A stretch of DNA of 64,000 nt from CAZOEL01 sp964578835 (GCA_964578835.1 CAZOEL010000025.1:12195-76194), one strand, 5' to 3'. Positions 47,052-55,768 are shown, numbered from the stretch's first letter. Translations and numbers: made by a program. Notes: generated from the sequence alone by a model not told the origin.

Positions 47052-48110
47052 ATGAACAAAGAGGAAGCAACCCGGAGACTAAGGCAGGAAGATCACAGGG
47101 TAAAACCGGGCCAGAACTTTGAAGTCCGCCGAATGCAGCCGGAAGATGCGTGGGGCGTTGCCCGCTGTTTCTATGCCGTCTACGGCGAGCACTATCCCTT
47201 CGATCTCTACTACATTCCGGAAAAGCTCGTCGAGGCAAACAGGACGGGAGACGTGCACAGCGTCGTCGCACGAACAGAAAGCGGAGACATCGTAGCCTGC
47301 GCGGCCCTGTACAGAAGCTCGGCGCCCTCCCCCAAAGTCCTTGAAGCAGGCCAGGCAATCGTTCTTCCCGACTACCGCTCCACCTTCGCCGCTCTGTGTA
47401 TCAAGGATTATATCTTCGATGACCTGGTCCCCTGCGTAGAGGTTGATCAGGTATTCGGCGAGGCGGTCTGCAACCATCTCATTACCCAACGGATGCTCCT
47501 GATAGCAGACTTCATTGAAACCGGCATCGAAGTCGGATTGATGGCTGCCGAAGCCTACGAGAACCCGGGATTTCCAAATGACCGGATATCCACGGTGCTG
47601 TCGTTCAAAAGAGTGCGCGACGAAATGCGCACCACCTATATACCCGGTGAATATGAACAGGTTCTGAAATACATTCTGTCGGATCTGGACCTCACGAGGA
47701 ATGTCGCGGCTTCTGAGACCGGGATTCCATCGGGTCTTTCCACAGACTTGCAGACCCAGTTTTTCGACTTTGCCGGGGTAGCCCGATTCAGCGGTTTTCG
47801 CACGGGAGAAGACTTCCCGCAAATCCTGGCCGCGGCGGAAATCCAGGCGCAAAGCCGTGAAATCCAGGTCGTGCAGGTTTATGTAAACCTGGGCGAGCCA
47901 TGGTCCGGCCGGACCACATCCGTGTTGCGGGAAAAGGGCTATTTCTTCGGCGGCTTTCTTCCGAGATGGTTCGATACGGACGGAATGCTTATGCAAAAGC
48001 TCGTCTCGCTTCCGAACTTCGATTCCATAAAGCTCTTCTCCCAACGCGCCAGGGACATCCTGGAATTCATTCGCCGGGATATAAACAATCAACTTTCAGG
48101 AAAGGGCTGA
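47052..48110 (+). CDS. GNAT-fold acetyltransferase-like protein
   Basis: A 352-residue protein. Its start resembles a GNAT domain (FEVRRMQPEDAWGVARCFYAVYGEHYPFD ... IVACAALYRSSAPSPKVLEAGQAIVLPDYRST), including a plausible beta4 and acetyl-CoA-binding segment. A longer C-terminal half (IQVVQVYVNLGEPWSGRTTSVLREKGYFFGGFLPRW) is typical of a subfamily in anaerobes rather than of short acetyltransferases. GGAAAGGGG precedes the ATG. It stands just upstream of the acyl-carrier cluster, so a role in modifying an acyl product is possible. Substrate unknown. Confidence 0.65.
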   Translation: MNKEEATRRLRQEDHRVKPGQNFEVRRMQPEDAWGVARCFYAVYGEHYPFDLYYIPEKLVEANRTGDVHSVVARTESGDIVACAALYRSSAPSPKVLEAGQAIVLPDYRSTFAALCIKDYIFDDLVPCVEVDQVFGEAVCNHLITQRMLLIADFIETGIEVGLMAAEAYENPGFPNDRISTVLSFKRVRDEMRTTYIPGEYEQVLKYILSDLDLTRNVAASETGIPSGLSTDLQTQFFDFAGVARFSGFRTGEDFPQILAAAEIQAQSREIQVVQVYVNLGEPWSGRTTSVLREKGYFFGGFLPRWFDTDGMLMQKLVSLPNFDSIKLFSQRARDILEFIRRDINNQLSGKG

Positions 48111-48205
48111 GGGACAATTAATTTCCCGCAGAACCGCAAAGATCCGGCTTAGTATTCCCCGTTCAGCGCAATTCTGCGAGAAAGACAGCCCCCCGTATGA
48201 TGCCT

Positions 48206-48460
48206 TTATGCTCCAGCCTGGCTCTGCGCTTTGATGAGCAGATCGACCAGTCCATTCACGTTGGTGATGGCAGCGAGCTCGTTTCTCGGAATTTTTACTT
48301 TCAACTCTTTCGTGGAGCCTGTTACAACCTCCAGCAAGGCAAGGCTGTCGACCCCTATTTCTTTGTACGATATGCCGGCATCGAGAGGTCTCTCCCGCAA
48401 CTCCGGCAACGCGCTATACACATGCCTGAACACCATAGCCGTTACTTCTTCTCGCGTCAT
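48206..48460 (-). CDS. Acyl carrier protein
   Basis: An 84-residue acyl carrier protein. ATG 48460 is chosen because AAAGGAG lies 8 bp upstream. The phosphopantetheine serine is in GVDSLALLEV (the DSL motif), with helices around it and a C-terminal helix VNGLVDLLIKAQ. It carries acyl intermediates as thioesters for the ketosynthase and dehydratase encoded downstream of it on the same strand. It is divergent from the ferredoxin-nitroreductase, with 373 bp between starts. It appears to be a secondary ACP dedicated to this cluster rather than the housekeeping AcpP. Confidence 0.9.
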   Translation of the reverse strand: MTREEVTAMVFRHVYSALPELRERPLDAGISYKEIGVDSLALLEVVTGSTKELKVKIPRNELAAITNVNGLVDLLIKAQSQAGA

Positions 48461-48833
48461 TTGTCCATGCTCCTTTCTTCTGCAGTAGTTGGGCGCGGCA
48501 ACGCCTTTTTCCGCATTTGCCGCCATGCAACCGTTTCAAGACCCGAGCTTTCCCTTACACCCGCTCTGTACAAACGAACCGCAAAGGTCCGGGCTCAGTA
48601 CGCCTCCTTCCAGATTTCCGCGCAGAATAAACCAAAACCGCTTGCACAGCCATAATAATCGCGAAGAATGGATTGCATTTCCCATCCATCCGGGCAATAG
48701 ACAGCATGGTGATTGAACGTTCGAAAATGGGGAAGCCTCGAACCCGAACCTGAAGGGGGGTTCCTCTTGTAATTCTTTCGGGAACTCGCGCATGGACTGG
48801 AAGACAGCGTCTACTGTCCACAGGAGGGATACT
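48461..48833. other. Divergent intergenic region between ACP and nitroreductase
   Basis: Must contain both promoters. No gene is supported. The nitroreductase ribosome-binding site is AGGAGG at its right edge. No palindromic operator was conspicuous. Confidence 0.4.
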
Positions 48834-49655
48834 ATGAGTCTGTTGAAAATCGATCGTGAATTGTGCAAGCAAGACGGAATCTGCGCTGCCGTCTGTCCCG
48901 TAGGCGCCGTTTCCTTTCAGAAGGGCGAATACCCTGTCCCCATTCACGATGCCGACGATATATGCATACGATGTGGTCATTGTGTGGCTTCATGTCCGGT
49001 CGGTGGTCTTTCGCATCGGGAAATGGCAGTCAGAGAATGCGCTCCCCTAAGAAGAGAGCTTTTCCCGACACCCGATTTTTGCGAGCATTTCTTGCGCAGT
49101 CGACGTTCCATCAGGGTTTACAAGAGCGAGCCGGTTCCGCGAGCGGACATCTCAAGGGTCATCGAAATCGCCCGCTACGCTCCCTCCGGGCACAACTGCC
49201 AGTGCGTAGAGTGGCTGGTTTTCGATAACCGGGAGCAATTGCGCGCTCTAGCACAAATCGTTGCCGATTGGATGCGCTGGGTGATAGACAGTATGCCGGA
49301 ATCCGACTTGGGCCGACACATGGATAAGATGCTGAAGCGGTTTGAAAACGGCAATGACGTCATTTTGCGCGACGCGCCGGTTTTGATCGTAGCGCATGCA
49401 GAGGCGGGCAACCGAATGGCGGCTTCTGCCTGCACCCTCGCCCTCGGCTACCTCGAACTGGCGGCGCCAACCATGGGTCTGGGCTGTTGCTGGGCGGGCT
49501 ACTTCAGCGCTGCGGCAACCTATTTCCCGCCTATGAAAGAGGCTCTTTCACTCCCCCAAAATCACCAATGCTTCGGCAGCATGGTGGCAGGATGCCCGAA
49601 GTTCGGTTATCACAGGCTTCCGGCGCGCAAGCCTCCTATCATTACGTGGCGTTGA
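48834..49655 (+). CDS. Ferredoxin-nitroreductase fusion protein
   Basis: About 273 residues from ATG 48834 (AGGAGG 5 bp upstream; the frame is open further but without a better start). Residues ~10-55 form a 2[4Fe-4S] ferredoxin (CKQDGICAAVCPVGAVSF and CIRCGHCVASCPVGGLSH). Residues ~85-270 are an FMN nitroreductase-like domain (RSIRVYKSEPVPRADISRVIEIARYAPSGHNCQ ... ALGYLELAAPTMGLGCCWAGYF). Such enzymes reduce nitro, quinone or enoyl-type substrates with electrons from ferredoxin. Given the surrounding acyl genes, an enoyl or acyl-reducing role is a hypothesis. It is convergent with the ketosynthase. Confidence 0.9.
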   Translation: MSLLKIDRELCKQDGICAAVCPVGAVSFQKGEYPVPIHDADDICIRCGHCVASCPVGGLSHREMAVRECAPLRRELFPTPDFCEHFLRSRRSIRVYKSEPVPRADISRVIEIARYAPSGHNCQCVEWLVFDNREQLRALAQIVADWMRWVIDSMPESDLGRHMDKMLKRFENGNDVILRDAPVLIVAHAEAGNRMAASACTLALGYLELAAPTMGLGCCWAGYFSAAATYFPPMKEALSLPQNHQCFGSMVAGCPKFGYHRLPARKPPIITWR

Positions 49656-49812
49656 ACGGGTCTGACCACTGCCCGGCCGAAGCCTGCCCACAGAGGCTTC
49701 AGAATAAGCGCCCGACCGAAAGCTCTTTAACATTCCAACCATCCTTGTGCTGAGTCTGTCGAAGCATGATGACGAACTGAGCCGCCCTGCTTGGCTTGTA
49801 GCCTATGGGGGG

Positions 49813-51099
49813 CTAGCCCTCGTAGCGCCGCAGGATGCTCGACGAGTTGATTCCTCCGAACCCGAAGCTGTTCTTCAGAGCGTAGCGCACCGACTGCTCC
49901 ACCATCTTGTTGGCGCAGACATCTAGATCGATCTCGGGATCGAGACGATCGATATTGATCGAGGGATGGAGGCGTCCGGCGCCCATTTGCAGCATCAGGG
50001 CGACAATCTCGACAACGGACGAGGACCAGCAGGTGTGCCCGAGCATCGATTTAGGCGCATTGATTTTGAGCGCTCCGGCGTGCTCCCCGAACACCCGCTT
50101 GATTGCGCGTATCTCCGACACATCGCCCAGGGGTGTGGACGAAGCATGTGCCGATATGAAGTCTATCAAGCGGGGATCGATCGACGTGCTGCGAAGCACT
50201 CGCTCCATTACCCGAACCTGGTGATCCTCGGAAGGCTGCGGCAGTCGCGAAGCCGCAGAATTCACTTCGACTCCCAGCATCTCGCCGTAAATCCGAGCCC
50301 CCCGCTCAAGGGCGTGACCCAATTCCTCGACTACAAGGGCCGCACCGCCATGGCAAGGAACAAACCCCTCGCGAGCACAATCGAATGGCCGGCTCGCCCT
50401 GGCCGGCTCGTCGTTGAAGCTCAGAGTCGAGATCGCCCCCATCATCGCCAGACCATGCAGCTCCAGCAGACTGATGTCGTAGACGGGGCCGATAACGAGG
50501 GCTATATCCATATCATGATGCCGGATCTCGTCCATGGCGTAGCGCAAGGCGATGTTTCCCGAGGCGCAGGCGCCTCCCACAGAGTAGACCGAGCCTTCGA
50601 TCTCCAGCACATCGGCCACGCACGCCCCGTGATCGGTATCCAGAAAGCCGACTGCGTAAAGCGGATCGATATAGTCCGGCTCTTCCTTATATTGCAGGCT
50701 GTTTCTGTACATGTGCATCATGTTTATATTACTGCCCGCGACAATGGCCGCCACGCGCCGCCCATCCCCCATACGCCCGCACAACCCTCCATCCAGCATG
50801 GCGTCGACGCCCAGCAGAATGGACAGCTTCGTCGACCAGGGGGCGTTGCCGGTCAACCTCAAGAGGCGCATGAACATGGAAGCGGGTATCCGTTCGCGAA
50901 GAGATGACACTTTGCCCTCAACATCGTAGTCGGATAGATCTCCCCCAATCTTGGAATAGATCCCGGTTGCCTCAGGGCTCTTCCAGCGGGTTATTGCAGA
51001 GCGTCCTTGAAGCAGGCTGTCCAAAAAGAGGTCCAGCTTGTCTCCAAGCGGCGTATTGATCGACATGCCGGTTATGACAATCCTCTTCCTGTCAGCCAC
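49813..51099 (-). CDS. Beta-ketoacyl-ACP synthase (FabF/KAS II-like)
   Basis: About 428 residues from GTG 51099, which has GGAGG 7 bp upstream and overlaps the fabZ stop by 8 bp. Active-site Cys in SVGGACASGN, first His in SAHASSTPLGD (the usual HGTGTPLGD is diverged to HASSTPLGD but keeps His), second His in SMLGHTCWSSS. All three catalytic residues are present, so condensation is likely. The N-terminus (RIVITGMSINTPLG) and the C-terminus (NSFGFGGINSSSIL) are typical. Substrate class is not clear; it differs enough from housekeeping FabF to suggest a special product. Confidence 0.93.
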   Translation of the reverse strand: MADRKRIVITGMSINTPLGDKLDLFLDSLLQGRSAITRWKSPEATGIYSKIGGDLSDYDVEGKVSSLRERIPASMFMRLLRLTGNAPWSTKLSILLGVDAMLDGGLCGRMGDGRRVAAIVAGSNINMMHMYRNSLQYKEEPDYIDPLYAVGFLDTDHGACVADVLEIEGSVYSVGGACASGNIALRYAMDEIRHHDMDIALVIGPVYDISLLELHGLAMMGAISTLSFNDEPARASRPFDCAREGFVPCHGGAALVVEELGHALERGARIYGEMLGVEVNSAASRLPQPSEDHQVRVMERVLRSTSIDPRLIDFISAHASSTPLGDVSEIRAIKRVFGEHAGALKINAPKSMLGHTCWSSSVVEIVALMLQMGAGRLHPSINIDRLDPEIDLDVCANKMVEQSVRYALKNSFGFGGINSSSILRRYEG

Positions 51100-51634
51100 A
51101 GCACACCTCCATGAAACCGAGAGCGCAGACAACTTCTCCCCGCAAGGCCTGAGCGGCAAAAGCAACGGTTAATCCGTTGTCCTCGATCAAAATAGCGCGC
51201 AGCGTCATCTCATCTCCCGGCAGCACCGGGGCCGTAAAAAGGGATGATTGAATCCTTACCAGCCGGACATTGGAAACGACAGCATCATCGGCCGTCCCTC
51301 CCGCATCCGCCCGCTCGGCCTCTAGTGCTATAAGGCATAGCCCGAGCTGTCCCATCATTTCCAAAAGGAGCACGCCTGGATAGATCGGCCGGCCGGGGAA
51401 ATGACCGGCAAAGACAGGATCCCGAGGATCGATTCGGCATTTTCCCTCGAGGGCGCGCTGTTCGAAATCCAGCGCGGTTATGAAATCGATCAGCAGGAAA
51501 GGGGCGCGGTGGGGAATCAAACGTTCGATCTGCGTCCGGTCCATGCCGACCAGCCGGGTGGAAGCGGAATGGTCCCAGAGCGGCCGGCGCATCGCATGGC
51601 GCAGGATCGGCTCATGCTCTCCCATATGCGACAT
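51092..51634 (-). CDS. FabZ-like 3-hydroxyacyl-ACP dehydratase
   Basis: About 180 residues from ATG 51634 (AAGGAG 7 bp upstream). The hot-dog dehydratase motif is GHFPGRPIYPGVLLLEMMGQ, with the catalytic His in FAGHFPG and Glu in LLEMMGQ; the leader MDRTQIERLIPHRAPFLLID is typical of FabZ. It removes water from 3-hydroxyacyl-ACP. Its stop overlaps the ketosynthase start (TGTGGCTGA). A MITE-like element inserted directly upstream separates it from the methyltransferase gene (see findings). Confidence 0.9.
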   Translation of the reverse strand: MSHMGEHEPILRHAMRRPLWDHSASTRLVGMDRTQIERLIPHRAPFLLIDFITALDFEQRALEGKCRIDPRDPVFAGHFPGRPIYPGVLLLEMMGQLGLCLIALEAERADAGGTADDAVVSNVRLVRIQSSLFTAPVLPGDEMTLRAILIEDNGLTVAFAAQALRGEVVCALGFMEVCCG

Positions 51635-51735
51635 CGTTAGTGCTCCTTGATGGCGGTTTCCAAGCTTCTTCAGCATCTTTTTCGACGTTTTGATCTCCAA
51701 AAATGAGCGACATCTCTCGGTGCGGGATCTTCTCG

Positions 51736-51907
51736 TAAGGCAGCTCACAACAAATAACCTACCACAATTAGTTCAGAAACACCCACCGTCATTCCGGCAG
51801 TCTTCAAGCCGGAATCCCGTTTTTTCGCGGGGCTGGATTCCGGCCAAAACCATGCCGGAATGACAGAACCCCTCTTCCTGGTAGGTTATTTGTTGTGAGT
51901 TGCCTAA
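51736..51907. mobile_element. MITE-like element with 26-29-bp terminal inverted repeats and TAA flanks
   Basis: The ends (51736-51764 and 51879-51907) are inverted copies matching at 27 of 29 positions (core CTCACAACAAATAACCTACC). The left end begins TAAGGCAG and the right ends TTGCCTAA, so a TAA direct repeat flanks the element. Inside is a second palindrome (GTCATTCCGGCA / TGCCGGAATGAC) found in degenerate form at 14809-14839. A 53-bp truncated copy lies at the right edge of the window. It has no gene, so it depends on a transposase elsewhere. Confidence 0.8.
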
Positions 51908-53145
51908 GCACTCTTCTTCCGGGCCGTGATCACGGAAAGCGGCAGCAGCAGCCCGGGATCACTTGAGACCGAAATTTGCCCCGGGTTGTCGTTGGATGAA
52001 ACGGCAACGACCTGCTCGAAATCGCTTTCATTCAGAAGCGATATCCAACGGGTGAGTGGCAGCAGTGGATGGGAGGGACGCAGATCACGGTCTGTAAACA
52101 ACCACCATCCCGTTGTCAGACCGAAAACCAGATCCATCCAGCGCGCCAAACCAGTAATTTCCAGCAGCGCCAGCATTCCTCCAGGGCGGAGCAACCGGCG
52201 CACATGGTCGAGACTCTTGCGCAAGTCCCGTGTCGCATGCAGCACATTGGCGGCTACAACAAGATCGTAGCCGCCCGTTTCGAACCCCTGAGACTGCGGT
52301 TCCTGCTCGATGTCCAGAATCCGATAGCTCAAACAGGAACATCCTTGAAATCTTTCCTGAGCCTTCTTGAAGAAATAACGTGAGATATCGGTAAAGACAT
52401 ATTCCGCCTGGCGCTCGGCAAGAAGCGGCAGGATGCATGAAGTCGCGCTACCCGTGCCCGCGCCGACTTCCAAGATCCGAAAATTGCGGTTTTCGGGGAA
52501 GTGGACCAATTCCGAACGGACCACCTCGCCTATCAAATGGTTCATCATCCGTGGCGCGGCCGAATAATAGTAGAAAGTGGCCGAAAGCTCTATGTCGCCG
52601 TCGGGAAACAATAGCTCCAGAGGCAAGCATTCTCCCCGAAGAACCTGGGCCAACTCCGGAGCGCAATGTCTGAACAGGGCGGACTCCGTTTCCATTTCCG
52701 GAGACGACAACTCTCGAGCGTATTCCTCCAAATCCGGCCCCCCAGGCTCCACAACCACTTCCCATTCCTCTCCGGTTCGCCTCAGAAAACCTTCCTCGCA
52801 AAGCATTTCGAGCAAACGACCGAGCAGCCGGCGATGCTGATCGATCACCCCAAGCTTGGACGCCATTCCGCTCGTGGAAAAGCGTTTGCCGCATTCGAAC
52901 TTCCAACCTGCCACGGTCAGGGCTGCCAACACGTAACCGATGCTGGCAGCCTCGAGCCTGGAGTGCGTCTCGCTGCTGATTGCAATGGCTGGTTGCGCCT
53001 TCTGCCGGGCCAGTTCGCTGAGGAGGGAATCGTACAATTTCTTTGAAGACAAGAGATGGTCTGAGGGCAGTTGAATCTGCTTCTGTTTTTCCCTTTCGAT
53101 TTCGAGCAGGGATTTCTTCCAGGGACTCTCATCGCCATCGGACAT
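51904..53145 (-). CDS. Stand-alone PKS-type C-methyltransferase
   Basis: About 413 residues from ATG 53145 (MSDGDESPW; GGAAAGGG upstream). Residues ~65-150 look like a winged-helix-type lead domain (LAALTVAGWKFECGKRFSTSGMASKLGV). Then comes the SAM-binding core ILEVGAGTGSATSCILPLL, YVFTDISRYFFKKAQERF, YDLVVAANVLHATRDLRKSL, LRPGGMLALLEIT, the arrangement seen in C-methyltransferase domains of polyketide synthases. It would methylate the alpha carbon of a beta-ketoacyl-ACP. Its stop codon is created by the MITE-like element, and the ancestral gene probably ran ~41 codons further (see findings). Confidence 0.88.
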   Translation of the reverse strand: MSDGDESPWKKSLLEIEREKQKQIQLPSDHLLSSKKLYDSLLSELARQKAQPAIAISSETHSRLEAASIGYVLAALTVAGWKFECGKRFSTSGMASKLGVIDQHRRLLGRLLEMLCEEGFLRRTGEEWEVVVEPGGPDLEEYARELSSPEMETESALFRHCAPELAQVLRGECLPLELLFPDGDIELSATFYYYSAAPRMMNHLIGEVVRSELVHFPENRNFRILEVGAGTGSATSCILPLLAERQAEYVFTDISRYFFKKAQERFQGCSCLSYRILDIEQEPQSQGFETGGYDLVVAANVLHATRDLRKSLDHVRRLLRPGGMLALLEITGLARWMDLVFGLTTGWWLFTDRDLRPSHPLLPLTRWISLLNESDFEQVVAVSSNDNPGQISVSSDPGLLLPLSVITARKKSA

Positions 53146-53262
53146 AGAAAAACCCTTTCCGCAGAAATTATGAAACGATTTGCGTTGAAAACGAACAGGT
53201 TGCAGAATGAGAAGAAAGATAAGGTACGGAGCGATGCCCCTGGCTATGGCATTTCGCCCCTT

Positions 53263-53349
53263 GGGGACTGATTCCAACGCAAAAGTAACTCGAACAGAGG
53301 CTAACCCGGCGTTACGATTGTTCGATCATCGCAGAACAAGCAAGCCCTG
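53263..53349. repeat. 86-bp repeat copy A, with TTGTTC-N10-GAACAA palindrome
   Basis: Shared with 57661-57746 with roughly 80% identity by eye. The core CTAACCCGGCGTTAC is identical in both. It contains the inverted half-sites TTGTTC (53318-53323) and GAACAA (53334-53339). It is 118 bp upstream of the C-methyltransferase start. Confidence 0.7.
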
Positions 53350-53421
53350 AATGGCCATCTCTTCCCCTTAGAATGGTTTCAAAAACGAAAATACTGCACT
53401 TCCAACATCTGTCAATCAATA

Positions 53422-53443
53422 AATAGACATTATCGCAAATAGG
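53422..53443. repeat. Solo copy of the IS end-like word
   Basis: Identical 22-bp word to 46545-46567 (core AATAGACATTATCGCAAAT) with no transposase fragment alongside. It could be an IS scar or the end of a vanished element. Confidence 0.55.
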
Positions 53444-53852
53444 AGCATATAAGCATGTAAGCAACTGTAACTAAATGATTTTCCTATTCTTGCCACTCTC
53501 CCAAGCAGAGGATTCGTAAGCCTTTGCGGCAGAAGGATCTGTGGCGTTTAGCTCATCCCACTCGGAATAATGTCTGATACCGAAACCGCCAGGCTAAACG
53601 AGGAAAAAATATTGAGTCTTTCGCCAAAACTATTCGCCGCCGCCCAAAGATCCCAATCTGCCGGGAAGCGCATTCATCCCGATTCAGCACAGAGCGTAGA
53701 AACCCGATAGGAGCCGGCATCCAGGCGCAACAGTTGACGGAGAGAGAAACCATGAACAATATTGTCTAATAAGCACTGAAATATCAATCACCATTAGCGC
53801 ATGCCTCAGTGATTCATCCTTAATATTCGTCTTCCATATTAGGAGAAGAGAT

Positions 53853-54404
53853 ATGGACGTAGAAAATTCAGATATTTTCGAACAAAGAGCGGAAGCCGCC
53901 TCCGGAGGTCCACGAGCAGGCGACGGCCACGAAAAAGACGCCTTCGGCCAAGTCGTGGAGCAATCGAAGCATACCGCCCGCAGCATATCCAGGCAGGTGG
54001 GCTCACAAACAAAATCGTTTCTGGCAAGCCGAAAGGATCACATAGCCCGGCAGCTCCATGAGCTTGCTACGGCATTGCGTCAGACCGGCAACAAACTGAG
54101 AGAAGAAGATCGGGAGTCGATCGCAGAAGCCGCAGATGTCGGCGCTGCAAAGGTTGAGCAATTCTCGGGATACTTGAAGGAGCAGGATATAGACGAGATG
54201 GTGGACAAGGTAGAGGATTTCGCTCGCCACCGCCCTGCCCTTTTCGTTGGCGGCGCGCTGGCGGCAGGCTTCCTGCTCGGCCAGATTTTCAGGAGCAATA
54301 GCGATGACAGAACGCGCGAAGAGCGCATTCCCGAGTCAGAGTATGGATCTTCGGCCGGGTACGGTCTGGAGAAGAGCGAGGAGACGCCCTATGAACGGCA
54401 CTGA
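53853..54404 (+). CDS. YqjD/DUF883-like membrane-anchored protein
   Basis: A 183-residue protein: a long hydrophilic helical region (FGQVVEQSKHTARSISRQVGSQTKSFLASRKDHIARQLHELATALRQTG) followed by one transmembrane helix (RHRPALFVGGALAAGFLLGQIFR) and a Gly/Ser-rich tail. This layout matches the YqjD/ElaB group of inner-membrane proteins, which in E. coli associate with ribosomes in stationary phase. Function here is inferred from layout. First of three co-directional genes; its stop overlaps the next start by 14 bp. Confidence 0.65.
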   Translation: MDVENSDIFEQRAEAASGGPRAGDGHEKDAFGQVVEQSKHTARSISRQVGSQTKSFLASRKDHIARQLHELATALRQTGNKLREEDRESIAEAADVGAAKVEQFSGYLKEQDIDEMVDKVEDFARHRPALFVGGALAAGFLLGQIFRSNSDDRTREERIPESEYGSSAGYGLEKSEETPYERH

Positions 54405-54828
54405 CCGATTTAGCCCGGAAAGGGAGAGAGACGACATTGCGCCGAGCAGGCATGACAGGTCTCTAGGAGAACTATTTACGGATCTTTCCCGTGAGACTTT
54501 CAGACTCGTGCGCCAGGAGTTGGAATTCGCGAAGATTGAAATGTCCAGGAAGGTTTCCAGAGCCTCCAGGAATTCCATGTACCTGGTAGCGGGAGCGGCC
54601 GTCGTATACGCGGGCTTTCTTTCCATTCTGGCTGCAGTCGTACTCGGTTTGGCGAACTTCATGCCCTTGAGCGCCGCGGCGCTTTTGACCGGGTTAGTGG
54701 TGGCGGCGATCGGACTGGTGATGGCGTGGATCGGCCGAAAGAAGCTCAGTGAGGAAGACATCGCTCCCCGGGAGGCTATTGAGGCTCTCAAAGGAGACAA
54801 GGAATGGATCAAAAAGCAGATGATGTAA
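54391..54828 (+). CDS. DUF1469/YqjE-like membrane protein (holin-superfamily III)
   Basis: About 145 residues from ATG 54391. The amphipathic region SLGELFTDLSRETFRLVRQELEFAKIEMSRKVSRA precedes two transmembrane helices (MYLVAGAAVVYAGFLSILAAVVLGLANF and LSAAALLTGLVVAAIGLVMAWI), the pattern of the YqjE family, sometimes labelled phage-holin superfamily; nothing here indicates a phage. It overlaps both neighbours by 14 and 25 bp, so the trio is co-translated. Confidence 0.8.
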   Translation: MNGTDRFSPERERDDIAPSRHDRSLGELFTDLSRETFRLVRQELEFAKIEMSRKVSRASRNSMYLVAGAAVVYAGFLSILAAVVLGLANFMPLSAAALLTGLVVAAIGLVMAWIGRKKLSEEDIAPREAIEALKGDKEWIKKQMM

Positions 54829-55733
54829 CCTCGCGCTACGACGCGACAAATCAGGTCCGCCGCGGCGCCGTCACCACGGTGGAGATTGAAGCAGGCGAGA
54901 AGCAAGAGGTAGACAGTAACGAGCCGGATCTCGATCGAATCAAATCGACTATCGAGAAGACCGAAGCAAGGCTGGCGGAAACCATTGACGCCATTCAGGA
55001 GAAGCTCAATCTGGATCGTGTCGTGAGACAAGCGGGAGAAAAGCTTGAACAGGCGCTATTCGAAAGGATTAGAAATATGGAAAGGCATCTTGGAGAAATG
55101 AGCGGAAAGATTGGACACAGCACTATGGAAGCAATCAAAGACAACCCCATTCCAGCAACGTTGCTCGGTCTGGGCATCGGCTGGCTTGTAATGGAAAGTC
55201 TGAGGAGCACTTCCGGTGTGCAGGAACAGCTCCCGGAGGAATACACTCAGTTAGGGAGCCCGGAATCCGAGGCTCTCTCTCAGGCGGGGCTCGAAGACCC
55301 CGCGAGCGCCGACTACCGGGAGGGTGGCGCCTACGGCTCACAGGCGAGGGCGAAAGAGGCTTTGCACAAAGTGAAAGAGACGGCCGGCGAAGTACGAGAG
55401 AAAGCGAGCCATATTGCTGAAGAGGTCAAAGAAAGAGCGAAGCATCTCGGTCACAGCCGGCAACACGGGACGCACGGCGGCAGCATTACGCGGATGGTTG
55501 AAGAAAAGCCCCTCATGCTGGGCTTGACGGCGCTTGCTGTAGGGATGCTTGTAGGACTCTCAGCCGGAGGAGCTTTTCGAGATAGAGGATTGCTGCGCGG
55601 CGCCGGGGAAAGTCTCAAGCATAAAGCAGGCGAGTTTGCAGCCGATACAAGAGAAAAAGCGGGGCGAGTCGCAGAAGAGGCGCGCCGCGCTGCAAAAAAA
55701 GAAGCCGAAAGGCAACACCTGTTCACGCACTAA
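54804..55733 (+). CDS. DUF3618-containing membrane-associated protein
   Basis: A 309-residue protein. LDRIKSTIEKTEARLAETIDAIQEKLN is the DUF3618 signature. A hydrophobic stretch (NPIPATLLGLGIGWLVMESLR) lies near residue 115, and a second (MVEEKPLMLGLTALAVGMLVGLSAGGAF) near residue 235. Two helical Lys/Glu-rich repeats (AKEALHKVKETAGEVREKASHIAEEVKERAKHLG and SLKHKAGEFAADTREKAGRVAEEARRAAKKEAE) recall LEA-like stress proteins. Likely a membrane-stress structural protein; completes the trio. Confidence 0.8.
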   Translation: MDQKADDVTSRYDATNQVRRGAVTTVEIEAGEKQEVDSNEPDLDRIKSTIEKTEARLAETIDAIQEKLNLDRVVRQAGEKLEQALFERIRNMERHLGEMSGKIGHSTMEAIKDNPIPATLLGLGIGWLVMESLRSTSGVQEQLPEEYTQLGSPESEALSQAGLEDPASADYREGGAYGSQARAKEALHKVKETAGEVREKASHIAEEVKERAKHLGHSRQHGTHGGSITRMVEEKPLMLGLTALAVGMLVGLSAGGAFRDRGLLRGAGESLKHKAGEFAADTREKAGRVAEEARRAAKKEAERQHLFTH

Positions 55734-55768
55734 GATGGTGAAGGCTCGCGTAACTCCGGCTGCTTTCC

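Larger units (their letters stand above)
53146..53852. other. Intergenic region with repeat copy and IS end-like word
   Basis: Contains one copy of an 86-bp repeat (53263-53349, shared with 57661-57746), the solo IS-end-like word at 53422-53443, and the promoter of the membrane-stress trio. No gene is supported. Confidence 0.5.

Noticed and set aside
54391..54828. A phage holin, suggested by the family name of DUF1469.
   Set aside because: The neighbours are YqjD- and DUF3618-like proteins and no phage structural or lysis gene is near, so a housekeeping membrane role fits better.
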